The translations under genes were made by a program, and so were the position numbers. From assembly GCA_035651995.1 (NCBI GenBank), contig DASRER010000039.1, positions 119,684 to 183,683 of the forward strand: 64,000 bases of DNA. The letters run 5' to 3'. This document shows positions 15,861 to 23,964 of this stretch, one piece after another. This DNA comes from Terriglobales bacterium (GTDB taxonomy: Bacteria; Acidobacteriota; Terriglobia; Terriglobales; Acidobacteriaceae). Each line of letters opens with the position of its first letter. Within the stretch, counting starts at the first letter, position 1. The notes under the pieces were generated by a model. The model worked only from the letters and a program-made list of their open reading frames with translations. It did no database searches and had not been told where the DNA came from.

Positions 15861-17843
15861 ATGCGAACCCTCACTCTCCTCCTGGTGACCCTCATGGCAA
15901 CCGAAGTCCTCTCCCAGCCCAAGCCCGCGCCGCAACCCGCCGCCCCGCTGCAAGCCATCACCGACCCCAGGCAGCTCTCCGGTCACGGACGCCTCGGTGT
16001 GCACCGCATCGCGCTCGAGCAGCTCTACCGCACGCGCATCGTCGGCGGCTCGGCCTGGTCGCCCGACGCGAAGCAAATCGCCTTCATCACCAACATCAGC
16101 GGACGCGCCAATCTCTGGCTTGTCCCGTCCGCCGGCGGATGGCCTACGCAGCTCACCGCCAGCGACCAGCGCCAGGCCTCGCCCGCCTGGTCGCCGGACG
16201 GCAAATGGATCGCCTACATCTCCGACTTCGACGGCAACGAGCAGTGGGACATCTTCATCGTCTCGCCCTCGACCGGTGTGGTCGACAACCTCACCAACAG
16301 CTCCGCCGTTTCTGAAGAAGCGCCCGCCTGGTCGCCTGACGGCGCGAAGATCGCCTACCAGCGCAAGCCGAAGGACTCGCCCACCTACGAAATCTGGACG
16401 CTCGACCTGCTCTCGCGCCAGCCCGTCGCGGTCACGAACAACACGCCGAAGGACCTGGGCAACTTCGACCCTATCTGGTCGCCCGACGGCAAGCGCATCG
16501 CCTACACGCAGACGCACGCCGCCGGCAAAGACTCCAGCGTCTTCATCGCTGACCTCGCCGCCGGCACGCACACCAACCTCACGCCGCACGATGGCGAAAA
16601 AATCCACCAGGCCGTCGCCTTCTCGCCGGATGGAAAGCAGCTCCTCATCACCTCAAACGCACTCAACGGCCACGAAAACGTCGCCTTGCTCGACATCACC
16701 ACAAAAAAACTTGCCTGGCTCACCCGCGACAAATGGGAGACGCAGGCCTCCGGCTTTTCCCCCGACGGCAAGCGCGTGCTCTGGACCTCGAACGTTGACG
16801 GCATGACCGACGCCGTCCTCCACGACCTCGCCACGCACGCGTCGCGCCGCGTGCCGCTTGACGCCGGCGTCAACACGCACGGCGGCTCCGAGTCGCCATT
16901 CTCCCGCGACGGCTCGCGCCTGCTGCTCTACCACAACGGTCCTGACGCGCCGAACGATCTCTGGACGTACGATCTGGCCGCCAACCGCACCACCCAGATC
17001 ACCCACTCACTCTTCGGCGGTGTGCGCACGCAAGACATGGTCCGCCCGCAGCTGGTGCACTACCCGAGCAAAGACGGCAAGTTCACCATCTCCGCCTTCG
17101 CCTACGTCCCCTGGAACCTGAAGCGCAACAGCGAAACCGGCGCCATCGTCTACGTGCATGGCGGCCCGCAGTCGCAAACCGTGAACTCGTTCAACCGCAT
17201 CGTTCAATACCTCGTGAACCAGGGATACGTCGTTATCGCGCCCAACTATCGCGGCTCAACCGGCTACGGAAAGGAATTTCAGGACGCCAACCGCTTCGAC
17301 ATGGGCGGCGGCGACCTTCAGGACGTTCTCGGCGCCGCCGACTGGATCGCGCAGACCGGCTTCGTCGATCCCAAAAAGCTCATCATCATGGGCGGCAGCT
17401 ACGGCGGCTACATGACCATGATGGGCGTCACCAAGGCGCCGGAGAAGTGGGCCGCCGGCGTCGCCATCGTGCCCTTCGTCAACTGGTTCACCGAGGTCGA
17501 GCACGAAGACCCGCTCCTGCAGCAGTACGATCTGGCCACCATGGGCGACCCGGTGAAGAACAAAGCGCTGTGGGAAGACCGCTCGCCCATTAATTTCGTG
17601 GACCACATCAGGGCGCCCCTGCTGCTGCTCGCCGGCGGACACGACCCGCGCTGCCCCAAGGAAGAATCAGAGCAGGTGGAAAAAGCCATCAAGGCGCGCG
17701 GCGGCGAAGTCGAGCTGAAGATCTACGAAAACGAGGGACACGGCTTCGCCCGCGTCGAAAACCAGATCGACGCCTACACCCGCGTCGCCAACTTCCTCCG
17801 CAAGCACGTGACGCCCGCGGACTGCGGCTGCGAAGTGCAGTAA
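15861..17843 (+). CDS. Exported S9 family peptidase (acylaminoacyl/dipeptidyl peptidase type)
   Basis: A 660-residue serine peptidase with a signal peptide (MRTLTLLLVTLMATEVLSQP). Residues from about 50 to 400 form a WD40-like beta-propeller built from repeated WSPDGK(x)IAY-type blades (seven visible). The C-terminal alpha/beta-hydrolase domain has the nucleophile in GGSYGGYM, aspartate in GGHDPRCPKEES and histidine in NEGHGF. Such enzymes trim short peptides; the propeller screens substrates by size. Single gene, convergent with hemD. Length normal for the family. Confidence 0.95.
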   Translation: MRTLTLLLVTLMATEVLSQPKPAPQPAAPLQAITDPRQLSGHGRLGVHRIALEQLYRTRIVGGSAWSPDAKQIAFITNISGRANLWLVPSAGGWPTQLTASDQRQASPAWSPDGKWIAYISDFDGNEQWDIFIVSPSTGVVDNLTNSSAVSEEAPAWSPDGAKIAYQRKPKDSPTYEIWTLDLLSRQPVAVTNNTPKDLGNFDPIWSPDGKRIAYTQTHAAGKDSSVFIADLAAGTHTNLTPHDGEKIHQAVAFSPDGKQLLITSNALNGHENVALLDITTKKLAWLTRDKWETQASGFSPDGKRVLWTSNVDGMTDAVLHDLATHASRRVPLDAGVNTHGGSESPFSRDGSRLLLYHNGPDAPNDLWTYDLAANRTTQITHSLFGGVRTQDMVRPQLVHYPSKDGKFTISAFAYVPWNLKRNSETGAIVYVHGGPQSQTVNSFNRIVQYLVNQGYVVIAPNYRGSTGYGKEFQDANRFDMGGGDLQDVLGAADWIAQTGFVDPKKLIIMGGSYGGYMTMMGVTKAPEKWAAGVAIVPFVNWFTEVEHEDPLLQQYDLATMGDPVKNKALWEDRSPINFVDHIRAPLLLLAGGHDPRCPKEESEQVEKAIKARGGEVELKIYENEGHGFARVENQIDAYTRVANFLRKHVTPADCGCEVQ

Positions 17844-17851
17844 GTCAAAGC

Positions 17852-17927
17852 GCTGCTCGCTGCTGGCTCGTTGCTGCTCGCGGAGTTGGCTGTGGCGGGC
17901 AGCTAGCAGCCAGAAGCCAGGAGCCGC
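17852..17927. repeat. Inverted GCTGGCT-type tandem repeat between the S9 peptidase gene and hemD
   Basis: Left side (gctgctcgctgctggctcgttgctgctcg, from 17852) and right side (agctagcagccagaagccaggagcc, to about 17927) are inverted degenerate tandem copies of a GCTGCT/GCTGGCT unit, between convergent genes. The right arm encodes the last residues of HemD (LLASGC) and its stop codon at 17903-17905. Confidence 0.6.
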
Positions 17928-18694
17928 CTGATCGCCCTTACAAGCCCCGCCACCGTATACTCCCGCGCCTCCACATCCACGCGCAGCCCCAGCTCGCGCA
18001 GCGTCCCGCTTGTGACCGGCCCGATCGAAGCCAGCATCACGCCGCGCAGCGCCCGCCGGTCGCCCAGCATCTCGACAAAGTTCCGCGCCGTCGAAGAGCT
18101 GGTGAACGTGATCACATCCGGACGCCGCTTCGCATCCCCCAGCACCGCCCGCAGCCGCGCCACCGATCCCGCCGGCGCCGCCGTCTGGTAAGCCTCCACC
18201 ACGTCCACGTGCGCGCCCGCCGCACGGAGGCCGGCGGGGATCACGTCGCGCGCCACCCGCGCCCGTACGAGCAGCACGCGCTTCCCACGGACGCGCGAGC
18301 GCAGCGCCTCGACCACCGATTCGGCGACATACTTTTTTGGCGTCAGCGCCACGCGCAGGCCGCGCTCGGCGAGCGCCGCCCGCGTCGCCGGACCAATCGC
18401 TGCGACCTTCACGCCACGCAGCGCGCGACGCCAGCCGCCGCGCCCCTTCGCCCCAGGCCGCGCGAACAGCGCCTCCACGCCATTCACGCTGGTCAGGACC
18501 AGCCAGTCGTACTCTGCCACGCGCTCGAGCGCCGCATCCAGCGGCCGATACGACCGCGGCGGCCGTATCTCGATGCTCGGTATCTCCACCACGCCCGCGC
18601 CCAGTCCCCGCAGCGCCGCAGAGAGTTTCCCCGCCTGCCGCTGCGCCCGCGTCACCAGCACGCGCACCCCGGCCAAGGGCTTCGATTGCGTCAT
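17903..18694 (-). CDS. hemD: Uroporphyrinogen-III synthase
   Basis: A 263-residue protein with the two-lobed HemD layout: PLAGVRVLVTRAQRQAGKLSAALRGLGAGVVEIPSIEI at the start, DWLVLTSVNGVEALF, VKVAAIGPATRAALAERGLRV, and in the second lobe ITFTSSSTARNFVEML and ASIGPVTSGTLRELGLRVDVEAREYTVAGLVRAI. It closes the linear tetrapyrrole with inversion of ring D. It lies 187 bp downstream of hemC on the same strand, in line with a heme operon, although a spacer of degenerate repeats separates them. The C-terminal LLASGC is encoded by a repeat arm. Confidence 0.9.
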   Translation of the reverse strand: MTQSKPLAGVRVLVTRAQRQAGKLSAALRGLGAGVVEIPSIEIRPPRSYRPLDAALERVAEYDWLVLTSVNGVEALFARPGAKGRGGWRRALRGVKVAAIGPATRAALAERGLRVALTPKKYVAESVVEALRSRVRGKRVLLVRARVARDVIPAGLRAAGAHVDVVEAYQTAAPAGSVARLRAVLGDAKRRPDVITFTSSSTARNFVEMLGDRRALRGVMLASIGPVTSGTLRELGLRVDVEAREYTVAGLVRAIRRLLASGC

Positions 18695-18881
18695 GTGTGT
18701 TCGTGATCTAACGGCGGAGCCGCTGACGCGCGAAGAAACTCAACCAAAGTCACCAACGCGTCGCGACGCGGGCATTGATGTACCGCTTCCTCCGCGTCTC
18801 CGTGCCTCCGCGGTTCCTTCGCGCTTACACGCCACCAATGCCACCTGCACAAGAACTGGCAACCGGCAACCGACACCTGCT

Positions 18882-19871
18882 TTACGGTTGTTCCGGCACC
18901 GCCGCCTTGCGCCCGTACACCGTGTCCAAGATCTCCCGTGCGCCCTTGGCGAGCAACTCTGACGCGACCGACTTTCCGAGCTGCACCGGATCGTGTCCGC
19001 TCCCCGACCCCCGCACCAGCTTCGCGCCATCAGGACTCGCCACGGCTGCCATCAGGTTCAGCGACGTCCGACTCTCCATCTGCGCGAACGCGCCGATCGG
19101 CACCTGGCATCCGCCGCCCAGCGCCTCCAGCAACGCCCGCTCCGCCGTCACCGCGGCCCGCGTCGCCGGATGGTTCAGGAACTCCAGTTCGCCGCGCACG
19201 CTCGCATCGCCCGCGCGAATCTCAATGCCCAACGCGCCCTGCCCCGCCGCCGGACACATCTCGGAAGGCGCAATCACCTGCCGCGCCAGTCCCGCCGCGT
19301 GCTCTGCGCCGAGCCGGTTCAGCCCCGCAGCCGCCAGTACGAGGGCGTCGAACTGTCCTTCGCGCAGCTTGCGTACGCGCGTGTCCACGTTGCCACGCAG
19401 CGCAACAACTTCCAGATCGGGACGCCGCGCCTTCAACTGCGCCTGCCGCCGAAGGCTGCTGGTTCCCACCCGCGCGCCTCTCGACAGCGACTCGATGCCA
19501 TCACCGTCCGTAGAGACCGCGCTTGCCGCGCCCCCCGCGGGCAAGAGCAGCACGTCACGCGCGTCTTCCCTCTCCGTCACCGCGGCCAGCTCAAACTGCG
19601 CCGGCAACTCCGTCGGCAAATCCTTGAGCGAGTGGACTGCCAAATCCACACGCCTCGCCGCCAGCGCCTCTTCAATTTCTTTTGTGAAAATTCCTTTGCC
19701 GCCAGTAGCGGCGCCGACCTGGGCCAGGGCGACGTCGGTGATCTTGTCGCCGGTCGTCCTGATGATTTCTATTTCGACCCGATGCCCGCGCTCGCCGAGT
19801 CGCGCGGCAATGTGGTTGGCCTGCCAGAGCGCCAGTTGCGATCCGCGCGAGCCGATGCGCAGCCTTGCCAT
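18882..19871 (-). CDS. hemC: Porphobilinogen deaminase (hydroxymethylbilane synthase)
   Basis: Joins four porphobilinogens into hydroxymethylbilane. The 329-residue protein has the N-terminal [14 protein letters not shown] block, the catalytic aspartate in [12 protein letters not shown] (Asp84), [11 protein letters not shown], and Cys255 in [13 protein letters not shown], which carries the dipyrromethane cofactor. Its ATG overlaps the hemA stop codon by one base (TGATG), so hemA and hemC are translationally coupled. Confidence 0.97.
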   Translation of the reverse strand: MARLRIGSRGSQLALWQANHIAARLGERGHRVEIEIIRTTGDKITDVALAQVGAATGGKGIFTKEIEEALAARRVDLAVHSLKDLPTELPAQFELAAVTEREDARDVLLLPAGGAASAVSTDGDGIESLSRGARVGTSSLRRQAQLKARRPDLEVVALRGNVDTRVRKLREGQFDALVLAAAGLNRLGAEHAAGLARQVIAPSEMCPAAGQGALGIEIRAGDASVRGELEFLNHPATRAAVTAERALLEALGGGCQVPIGAFAQMESRTSLNLMAAVASPDGAKLVRGSGSGHDPVQLGKSVASELLAKGAREILDTVYGRKAAVPEQP

Positions 19872-21253
19872 CAGCGCCGCGTCACCGGCTTGGCTACGTC
19901 GGACCCGGTCTGCCGGCGGCGCCCCGCGTTCGCGCCAGCCTTATCGGCGCTCACGTGGGGTTCGGAAGCGCCCGCGGCCCCGGCCCCCGCCGCGCTTTCC
20001 CGCAGGTTGAAAATCCGCCGGATCAGATCAACCACGGTCGTCGCCGCCTCCGGCTCCTTCGCGGCGCTCTTCAAAGTGGTAATCGGCGTGTGCAGGATCT
20101 TGTTCACGATACCGCGCGTCATCGCCTCGACCGCCAGCTCCTGCTCCGCCGAAAGCGGACCCAGCCGCCCGCGCACGCGCTCGACCTCGGCCATGCGGAT
20201 GTTCTCCAGGTGCTCCTGCAAGCTGACGATCGTCGGCACCACTTCGAGTGACTGCACGCGCGAGCGGAAGCGCTGCACTTCGCTCTCGATGATCTGCTCG
20301 GCCTTCTCCGCCTCGCGCCTGCGTCCGTCGGCATGCGACGCGGCCACCGATTGCAGGTCGTCAATGTCGTACACGAACAGCCCGTCGAGCTGGTTCACCG
20401 CCGGGTCCACATCGCGCGGCACGGCAATGTCGATGAAGAACATCGGGCGGTTTTTCCGGCGCGCCAGGAACTGCTCGCCGTGCTCCTGCCGGAAGACGGC
20501 GCACGGCGCCCCCGTCGAGGTAATCACGATGTCGGCGCGGTCGGCATTGTCATAGAGCGCGTCGAAGCGGATCGCCTCGCCGCCAAAGCGCGCCGCCAGC
20601 TCCTGCGCCCGCTCGTAGGTGCGGTTGGAAACGAAGATCGACCCCGCCCCGTGCGCCAGCAGATGCCGCGCCGCCAGCTCGCTCATCTTTCCGGCGCCGA
20701 CCAGGTACACCGTCTTGCCGTGCAGCGAGCCGAAAATTTTCTCCGCCAGCTCCACCGCCACCGACGCAACCGACACGGCGCTGCCGCCCACGGCCGTCTC
20801 CGAGCGCACTCGCTTGGCCACGTTGAAGGCGCGCGTCACCAGCGCGTCCAGGTGCGAGTGCACCGCGCCCACCGCCCGCGCAATCGCGTACGACTCCTTC
20901 ACCTGCCCCAGGATTTGCGGCTCACCCAGCACCATCGAGTCCAGCGACGCCGCCACCCGGAACAGGTGCCGTACCGCATCTTCCTCCTCGTATTCGTAGA
21001 GATATTTCTGATACGGCGCGATGTCGCAGCGGAAGTAGTCGGCCAGCCACCCGCGCATGTCCGCCGAGCCGTTCAGCGAACGCGCCAGGAACTCCACCCG
21101 GTTGCACGTCGAGAGCACCAGTCCCTCCTCGACGCCGGGATGCTGCGCCAGCCGCCGCGTCGCCTCCGGCAGCTTCGACTCCGGCACGGCAAAGCGTTCG
21201 CGCACCTCGACCGGGGCCGTCCGGTGATTCACGCCGATGAGCATGAATTTCAT
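19871..21253 (-). CDS. hemA: Glutamyl-tRNA reductase
   Basis: First committed enzyme of the C5 route to 5-aminolevulinate. The 460-residue protein starts [19 protein letters not shown]; the catalytic Cys50 sits in [14 protein letters not shown]-binding Rossmann motif [17 protein letters not shown] and [10 protein letters not shown] follow, and the C-terminal dimerisation helices end in a proline/alanine-rich tail. An ATG further upstream (giving 50 more residues) is rejected because those residues are antisense to the ccsA-like gene. The start overlaps the ccsA-like stop (ATGA), placing the genes in one operon. Confidence 0.96.
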   Translation of the reverse strand: MKFMLIGVNHRTAPVEVRERFAVPESKLPEATRRLAQHPGVEEGLVLSTCNRVEFLARSLNGSADMRGWLADYFRCDIAPYQKYLYEYEEEDAVRHLFRVAASLDSMVLGEPQILGQVKESYAIARAVGAVHSHLDALVTRAFNVAKRVRSETAVGGSAVSVASVAVELAEKIFGSLHGKTVYLVGAGKMSELAARHLLAHGAGSIFVSNRTYERAQELAARFGGEAIRFDALYDNADRADIVITSTGAPCAVFRQEHGEQFLARRKNRPMFFIDIAVPRDVDPAVNQLDGLFVYDIDDLQSVAASHADGRRREAEKAEQIIESEVQRFRSRVQSLEVVPTIVSLQEHLENIRMAEVERVRGRLGPLSAEQELAVEAMTRGIVNKILHTPITTLKSAAKEPEAATTVVDLIRRIFNLRESAAGAGAAGASEPHVSADKAGANAGRRRQTGSDVAKPVTRR

Positions 21254-22065
21254 TGCGCCACGAACCTGTGCACGCCGCTGAAGTAGTTGGCCGCGAACGC
21301 CGCCGCCGCCGCCACGAACGCCACCGCCGAAAGCACCGCCGCCCGCCGCCCGCGCCATCCCGCGCTCCAGCGCGTATAGAGCAGCACCATGTAGAGCACC
21401 CACGTCAGCAGCGAGAGCACGATCTTGGGGTCCCGGAAAAATCCCGGCCCGAACTCCGCCTGCGCGATCACCGCGCCGGCGATCAATCCGAAGGTCATCA
21501 CGGGGAAGCCGAGCAGCAAAGAGCGGTAGCCGATTTCGTCAATCACTTCCAGCGGCGGCAGCCGCGACGCCAGTCCGCCGGGCTTCTTCGACTTCAGCCC
21601 GCGCTCGCTCACCAGATAAAGGAAGCTGGCCGCGAAACTTAGAAACAGCGCCGCGTATCCGGCAAACACCAGGGCGATGTGCAGCACGATCCAGCCGCTG
21701 CGCAGCACGGGCGACGAGAACTCCGGCGGCTGCTTTCCCACCGACGCGGCCAGCGCCAGCACGAACACCAGCGGAAACACGAACAGTCCCGGCCCCAGCG
21801 TCCGGTAGCGCGCATACACCGCCGCAAACAACGCCACCATCAGGAACGCCAGCCACGACTCCACGTCGTGGACCGTGGTCGGCGCAACGTGGTGCGTCTC
21901 GCTCGCCGTCTCCACGACGGCGACAAAGTGAAAGACCATGCCGAACACCATCGCCGGCGGCGTAATCCGCGCCAGCAACGGCGTGCGCCGTACCAGCACC
22001 GTCAGGGCATACACCAGCCCCACGGCGTAGAACGCGATCGCAATGCGCAGCCAGAGCAGCGGCAT
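21250..22065 (-). CDS. CcsA/HemX-like cytochrome c assembly membrane protein
   Basis: A 271-residue protein with eight predicted membrane helices of the CcsA/CcmC/HemX family. The tryptophan-containing periplasmic loop and conserved histidines fit heme handling (MVFHFVAVVETA, TVHDVESWLAF, SGWIVLHIALVFAGYAALFLSFAASFLYLVSER). Position directly before hemA, overlapping by 4 nt, matches HemX, which modulates HemA levels in Bacillus, as well as acidobacterial ccsA genes. A TATAAT -10 lies 15 nt before the ATG (22081-22086, minus strand), so this gene heads the heme operon. Confidence 0.87.
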   Translation of the reverse strand: MPLLWLRIAIAFYAVGLVYALTVLVRRTPLLARITPPAMVFGMVFHFVAVVETASETHHVAPTTVHDVESWLAFLMVALFAAVYARYRTLGPGLFVFPLVFVLALAASVGKQPPEFSSPVLRSGWIVLHIALVFAGYAALFLSFAASFLYLVSERGLKSKKPGGLASRLPPLEVIDEIGYRSLLLGFPVMTFGLIAGAVIAQAEFGPGFFRDPKIVLSLLTWVLYMVLLYTRWSAGWRGRRAAVLSAVAFVAAAAAFAANYFSGVHRFVAQ

Positions 22066-22080
22066 GATTCGAGCAGGGAA

Positions 22081-22086
22081 ATTATA
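22081..22086 (-). promoter_or_regulatory. -10 element of the ccsA-hemACD operon
   Basis: Minus-strand TATAAT, 15 nt upstream of the ATG at 22065. The leader would be about 8 nt. It is the only good promoter match before the operon. Confidence 0.5.
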
Positions 22087-22180
22087 TCTTTCCGGATGGG
22101 CCCGTGATGCGGCTCACCGCACACTTGGGACGTCACAAACACGCTATACGATTCAGCTATGTACGTGTGGTCTTTTGCAC

Positions 22181-22223
22181 GTCATCCTGAGCGGAGCGCG
22201 AAGCGCGGAGTCGAAGGATCCCT
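22181..22223. repeat. gtcatcctgagcg...gtcgaaggatccct element
   Basis: A canonical copy: gtcatcctgagcgg, an inner palindrome (gcgcgaagcgc), then gagtcgaaggatccct. Ten or more variants occur in this window. It lies alone in the interval between the heme operon and the gene at 22312; no gene is evident there. Confidence 0.75.
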
Positions 22224-22311
22224 GCCTGCATCACTGCTCTCCAGGATGACCACAAACCGCTTGCCGCGAACGCCGTCGTCCGCGTGCCATTTCTCGGGAC
22301 CCGGTACCGCG

Positions 22312-22671
22312 TTACTCCACCCCAATCTCTGCCAGCAACTCCCCCACATTCTCCGCATCCACCACCATGCTGACGTGACTGCGAATCACTTCCGCCTCGT
22401 CGAACCCGCGCAGCAACCGCATCTTCGCCGCCGCGTATTGCTCGGTGTCGGTCAGCGCGCGCGCCTTCGAGCTGCGCCACGCGTCCAGCGCCTCGGGCTT
22501 CAGAAAAACGCTCACCGCGTAGGTCGCCTTCCGGTCCGGCGAGACGTCAAACACGTACTCGGTCGCCGGCGCTTCCGGCGCGTCCGCCAGGGCATCGCGT
22601 TTTCCGACGAAGTAGTACTGATACACATATCCGCTGGCGGCGGTGTACGTTTTCATGCGGCGAGTGGTCAC
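22312..22671 (-). CDS. Hypothetical protein translationally coupled to galT
   Basis: A 119-residue soluble protein: MKTYTAASGYVYQYYFVGKRDA near the start, EYVFDVSPDRKATYAVSVFLKPEALDAW in the middle, EQYAAAKMRLLRGFDEA and a final acidic helix. No family recognised. The first GTG overlaps the galT stop codon (GTGA), which suggests coupling; an ATG five codons in (22656) is the alternative start. Gene order suggests a role with sugar-nucleotide metabolism, but nothing in the sequence proves it. Confidence 0.7.
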   Translation of the reverse strand: MTTRRMKTYTAASGYVYQYYFVGKRDALADAPEAPATEYVFDVSPDRKATYAVSVFLKPEALDAWRSSKARALTDTEQYAAAKMRLLRGFDEAEVIRSHVSMVVDAENVGELLAEIGVE

Positions 22672-23654
22672 AAGGTGGGTGAGGCATCGCGCAGCCGCGC
22701 CGCCGCCGACTCCGGCGTCACGTCCGAGTAGTACACCTCTTTGAAGGTATACGACTTTGAGCGCCCGGGCACGATCGGCATGATCTCGATGTGCCAGTGG
22801 TAGTCGTCGTCCAGCGTCGTCCAGTAGCCCAGCGTGCGCGTTGACTTGGTGTTCGGCGTGGTGTGCACCACCAGGTGGAAGTCTTCGCTGATGGCCCGCA
22901 GCCGCACCAGCGTGCGCCGAAGCAGCGCCGCCAGGTCGTTCAAGTGCGTCCGCCGCAGCACGCCCGTCTCGAACGACGCCTCGTGCGTCAGCGGCAGGAT
23001 CCAGGTCTCATACGGGACGCGCGGCGCATACGGACACGCCGCCACGTAGTCCCCGATGCTCTCCACGATCCGCACATTCTGCCGCTGCTCCTGCGCCAGG
23101 ATGTCGCAAAGCACGCAGCGCTCCTTCTGGTCGAAGTACTCGCGCGCCGCCCGCAGCTCGTACAGCACGCGCCGCGGCACGAACGTGGTCGCCGTCAGCA
23201 GCCACGTGGGATGCGCGAACTCCTGCCCCGCCGCCGCGCCCTGGTTCTTGAAAATGGTCACGTACTTGAAGCGCGGATCGCGCTTCAGGTCCTGGATGCG
23301 CTGCGCCGCCAGCGCCAGGAATTGCCCGATCTCGGCGTCCGACGCCTTCCACAGCGGGCGATCGTGGTGCGGCGTCTCCACCAGCACCTCGTGCGCTCCC
23401 ACCGTGCGCATGGTGTCGTACAGCCCGTTGCCGCTGCGCTGCGGATCGCCCTCGATGCGGTACAGCGGCGCCGGATGCACCACCGCCCGCGCCGACCACG
23501 GCCCGCCGTCCAGCGACGGCATCGAGCTCACTACCTGCACCGGCATCGTGCTGCCTGCACAAAACCGGCACGCCCCTTCCTCGTGGAATGCCGCCTCCAT
23601 GCCCTCGCCGGTAATCACCCAAGAGCGTGTAATCGGATCCTTGCGCAATTCCAT
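22668..23654 (-). CDS. galT: Galactose-1-phosphate uridylyltransferase family protein
   Basis: A 328-residue HIT-superfamily enzyme that exchanges UMP between UDP-glucose and galactose 1-phosphate. It begins MELRKDPITRSWVIT, typical of GalT-like proteins; the zinc-binding pairs are CRFC and CVLC, and the catalytic motif H-x-H is in DYHWHIEIMPI. Some such proteins are GalT-like nucleotidyltransferases of unknown specificity (archaeal/bacterial ADP-type), so the substrate is not fixed. No galK or galE is adjacent. The ATG at 23654 is chosen because homology begins there. Confidence 0.85.
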   Translation of the reverse strand: MELRKDPITRSWVITGEGMEAAFHEEGACRFCAGSTMPVQVVSSMPSLDGGPWSARAVVHPAPLYRIEGDPQRSGNGLYDTMRTVGAHEVLVETPHHDRPLWKASDAEIGQFLALAAQRIQDLKRDPRFKYVTIFKNQGAAAGQEFAHPTWLLTATTFVPRRVLYELRAAREYFDQKERCVLCDILAQEQRQNVRIVESIGDYVAACPYAPRVPYETWILPLTHEASFETGVLRRTHLNDLAALLRRTLVRLRAISEDFHLVVHTTPNTKSTRTLGYWTTLDDDYHWHIEIMPIVPGRSKSYTFKEVYYSDVTPESAAARLRDASPTL

Positions 23655-23964
23655 CCCGGCAAGCAAAACACCCGGCGCCATCCCAAGTCAACCCAACGCG
23701 ACACGCTGTACCGGCGGCCGGCCTCGCCCGCGCACTGGCGTCACCACGGGCTGCGTGCCGCCAGCGCCCCGCGTCCGCGGGCTTTTTTCCGCCGTCATCC
23801 TGAGCGAAGCGCGAGCGACAGTGAGCGCGAAGTCGAAGGATCCCTACCCCCACCTGCGCGGCCGCAAGCCGGGCGGCGCCCCGGAATTCCCGGACTGAAC
23901 TCCAGTTCCGCAGTTCCGCAATTCGGCAACTCCGCAATGCCGTTATAATTCCGCCACTCCGCCC
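23655..23964. repeat. galT/mutS intergenic region with dispersed and tandem repeats
   Basis: No gene. It contains a gtcatcctgagcg-type element (23794-23845), then five head-to-tail 8-nt units from 23903 to 23942 (two of cagttccg, then caattcgg, caactccg, caatgccg) leading into a TATAAT -10 at 23944-23949, 15 nt before the mutS ATG. The 8-nt array ends exactly where the promoter begins. Confidence 0.75.

Noticed and set aside
19871..21403. Longer hemA from an upstream ATG at 21403
   Set aside because: The extra 50 residues are antisense to ccsA codons and rich in G/R; conserved GluTR sequence starts [14 protein letters not shown] at 21253, overlapping ccsA by 4 nt.
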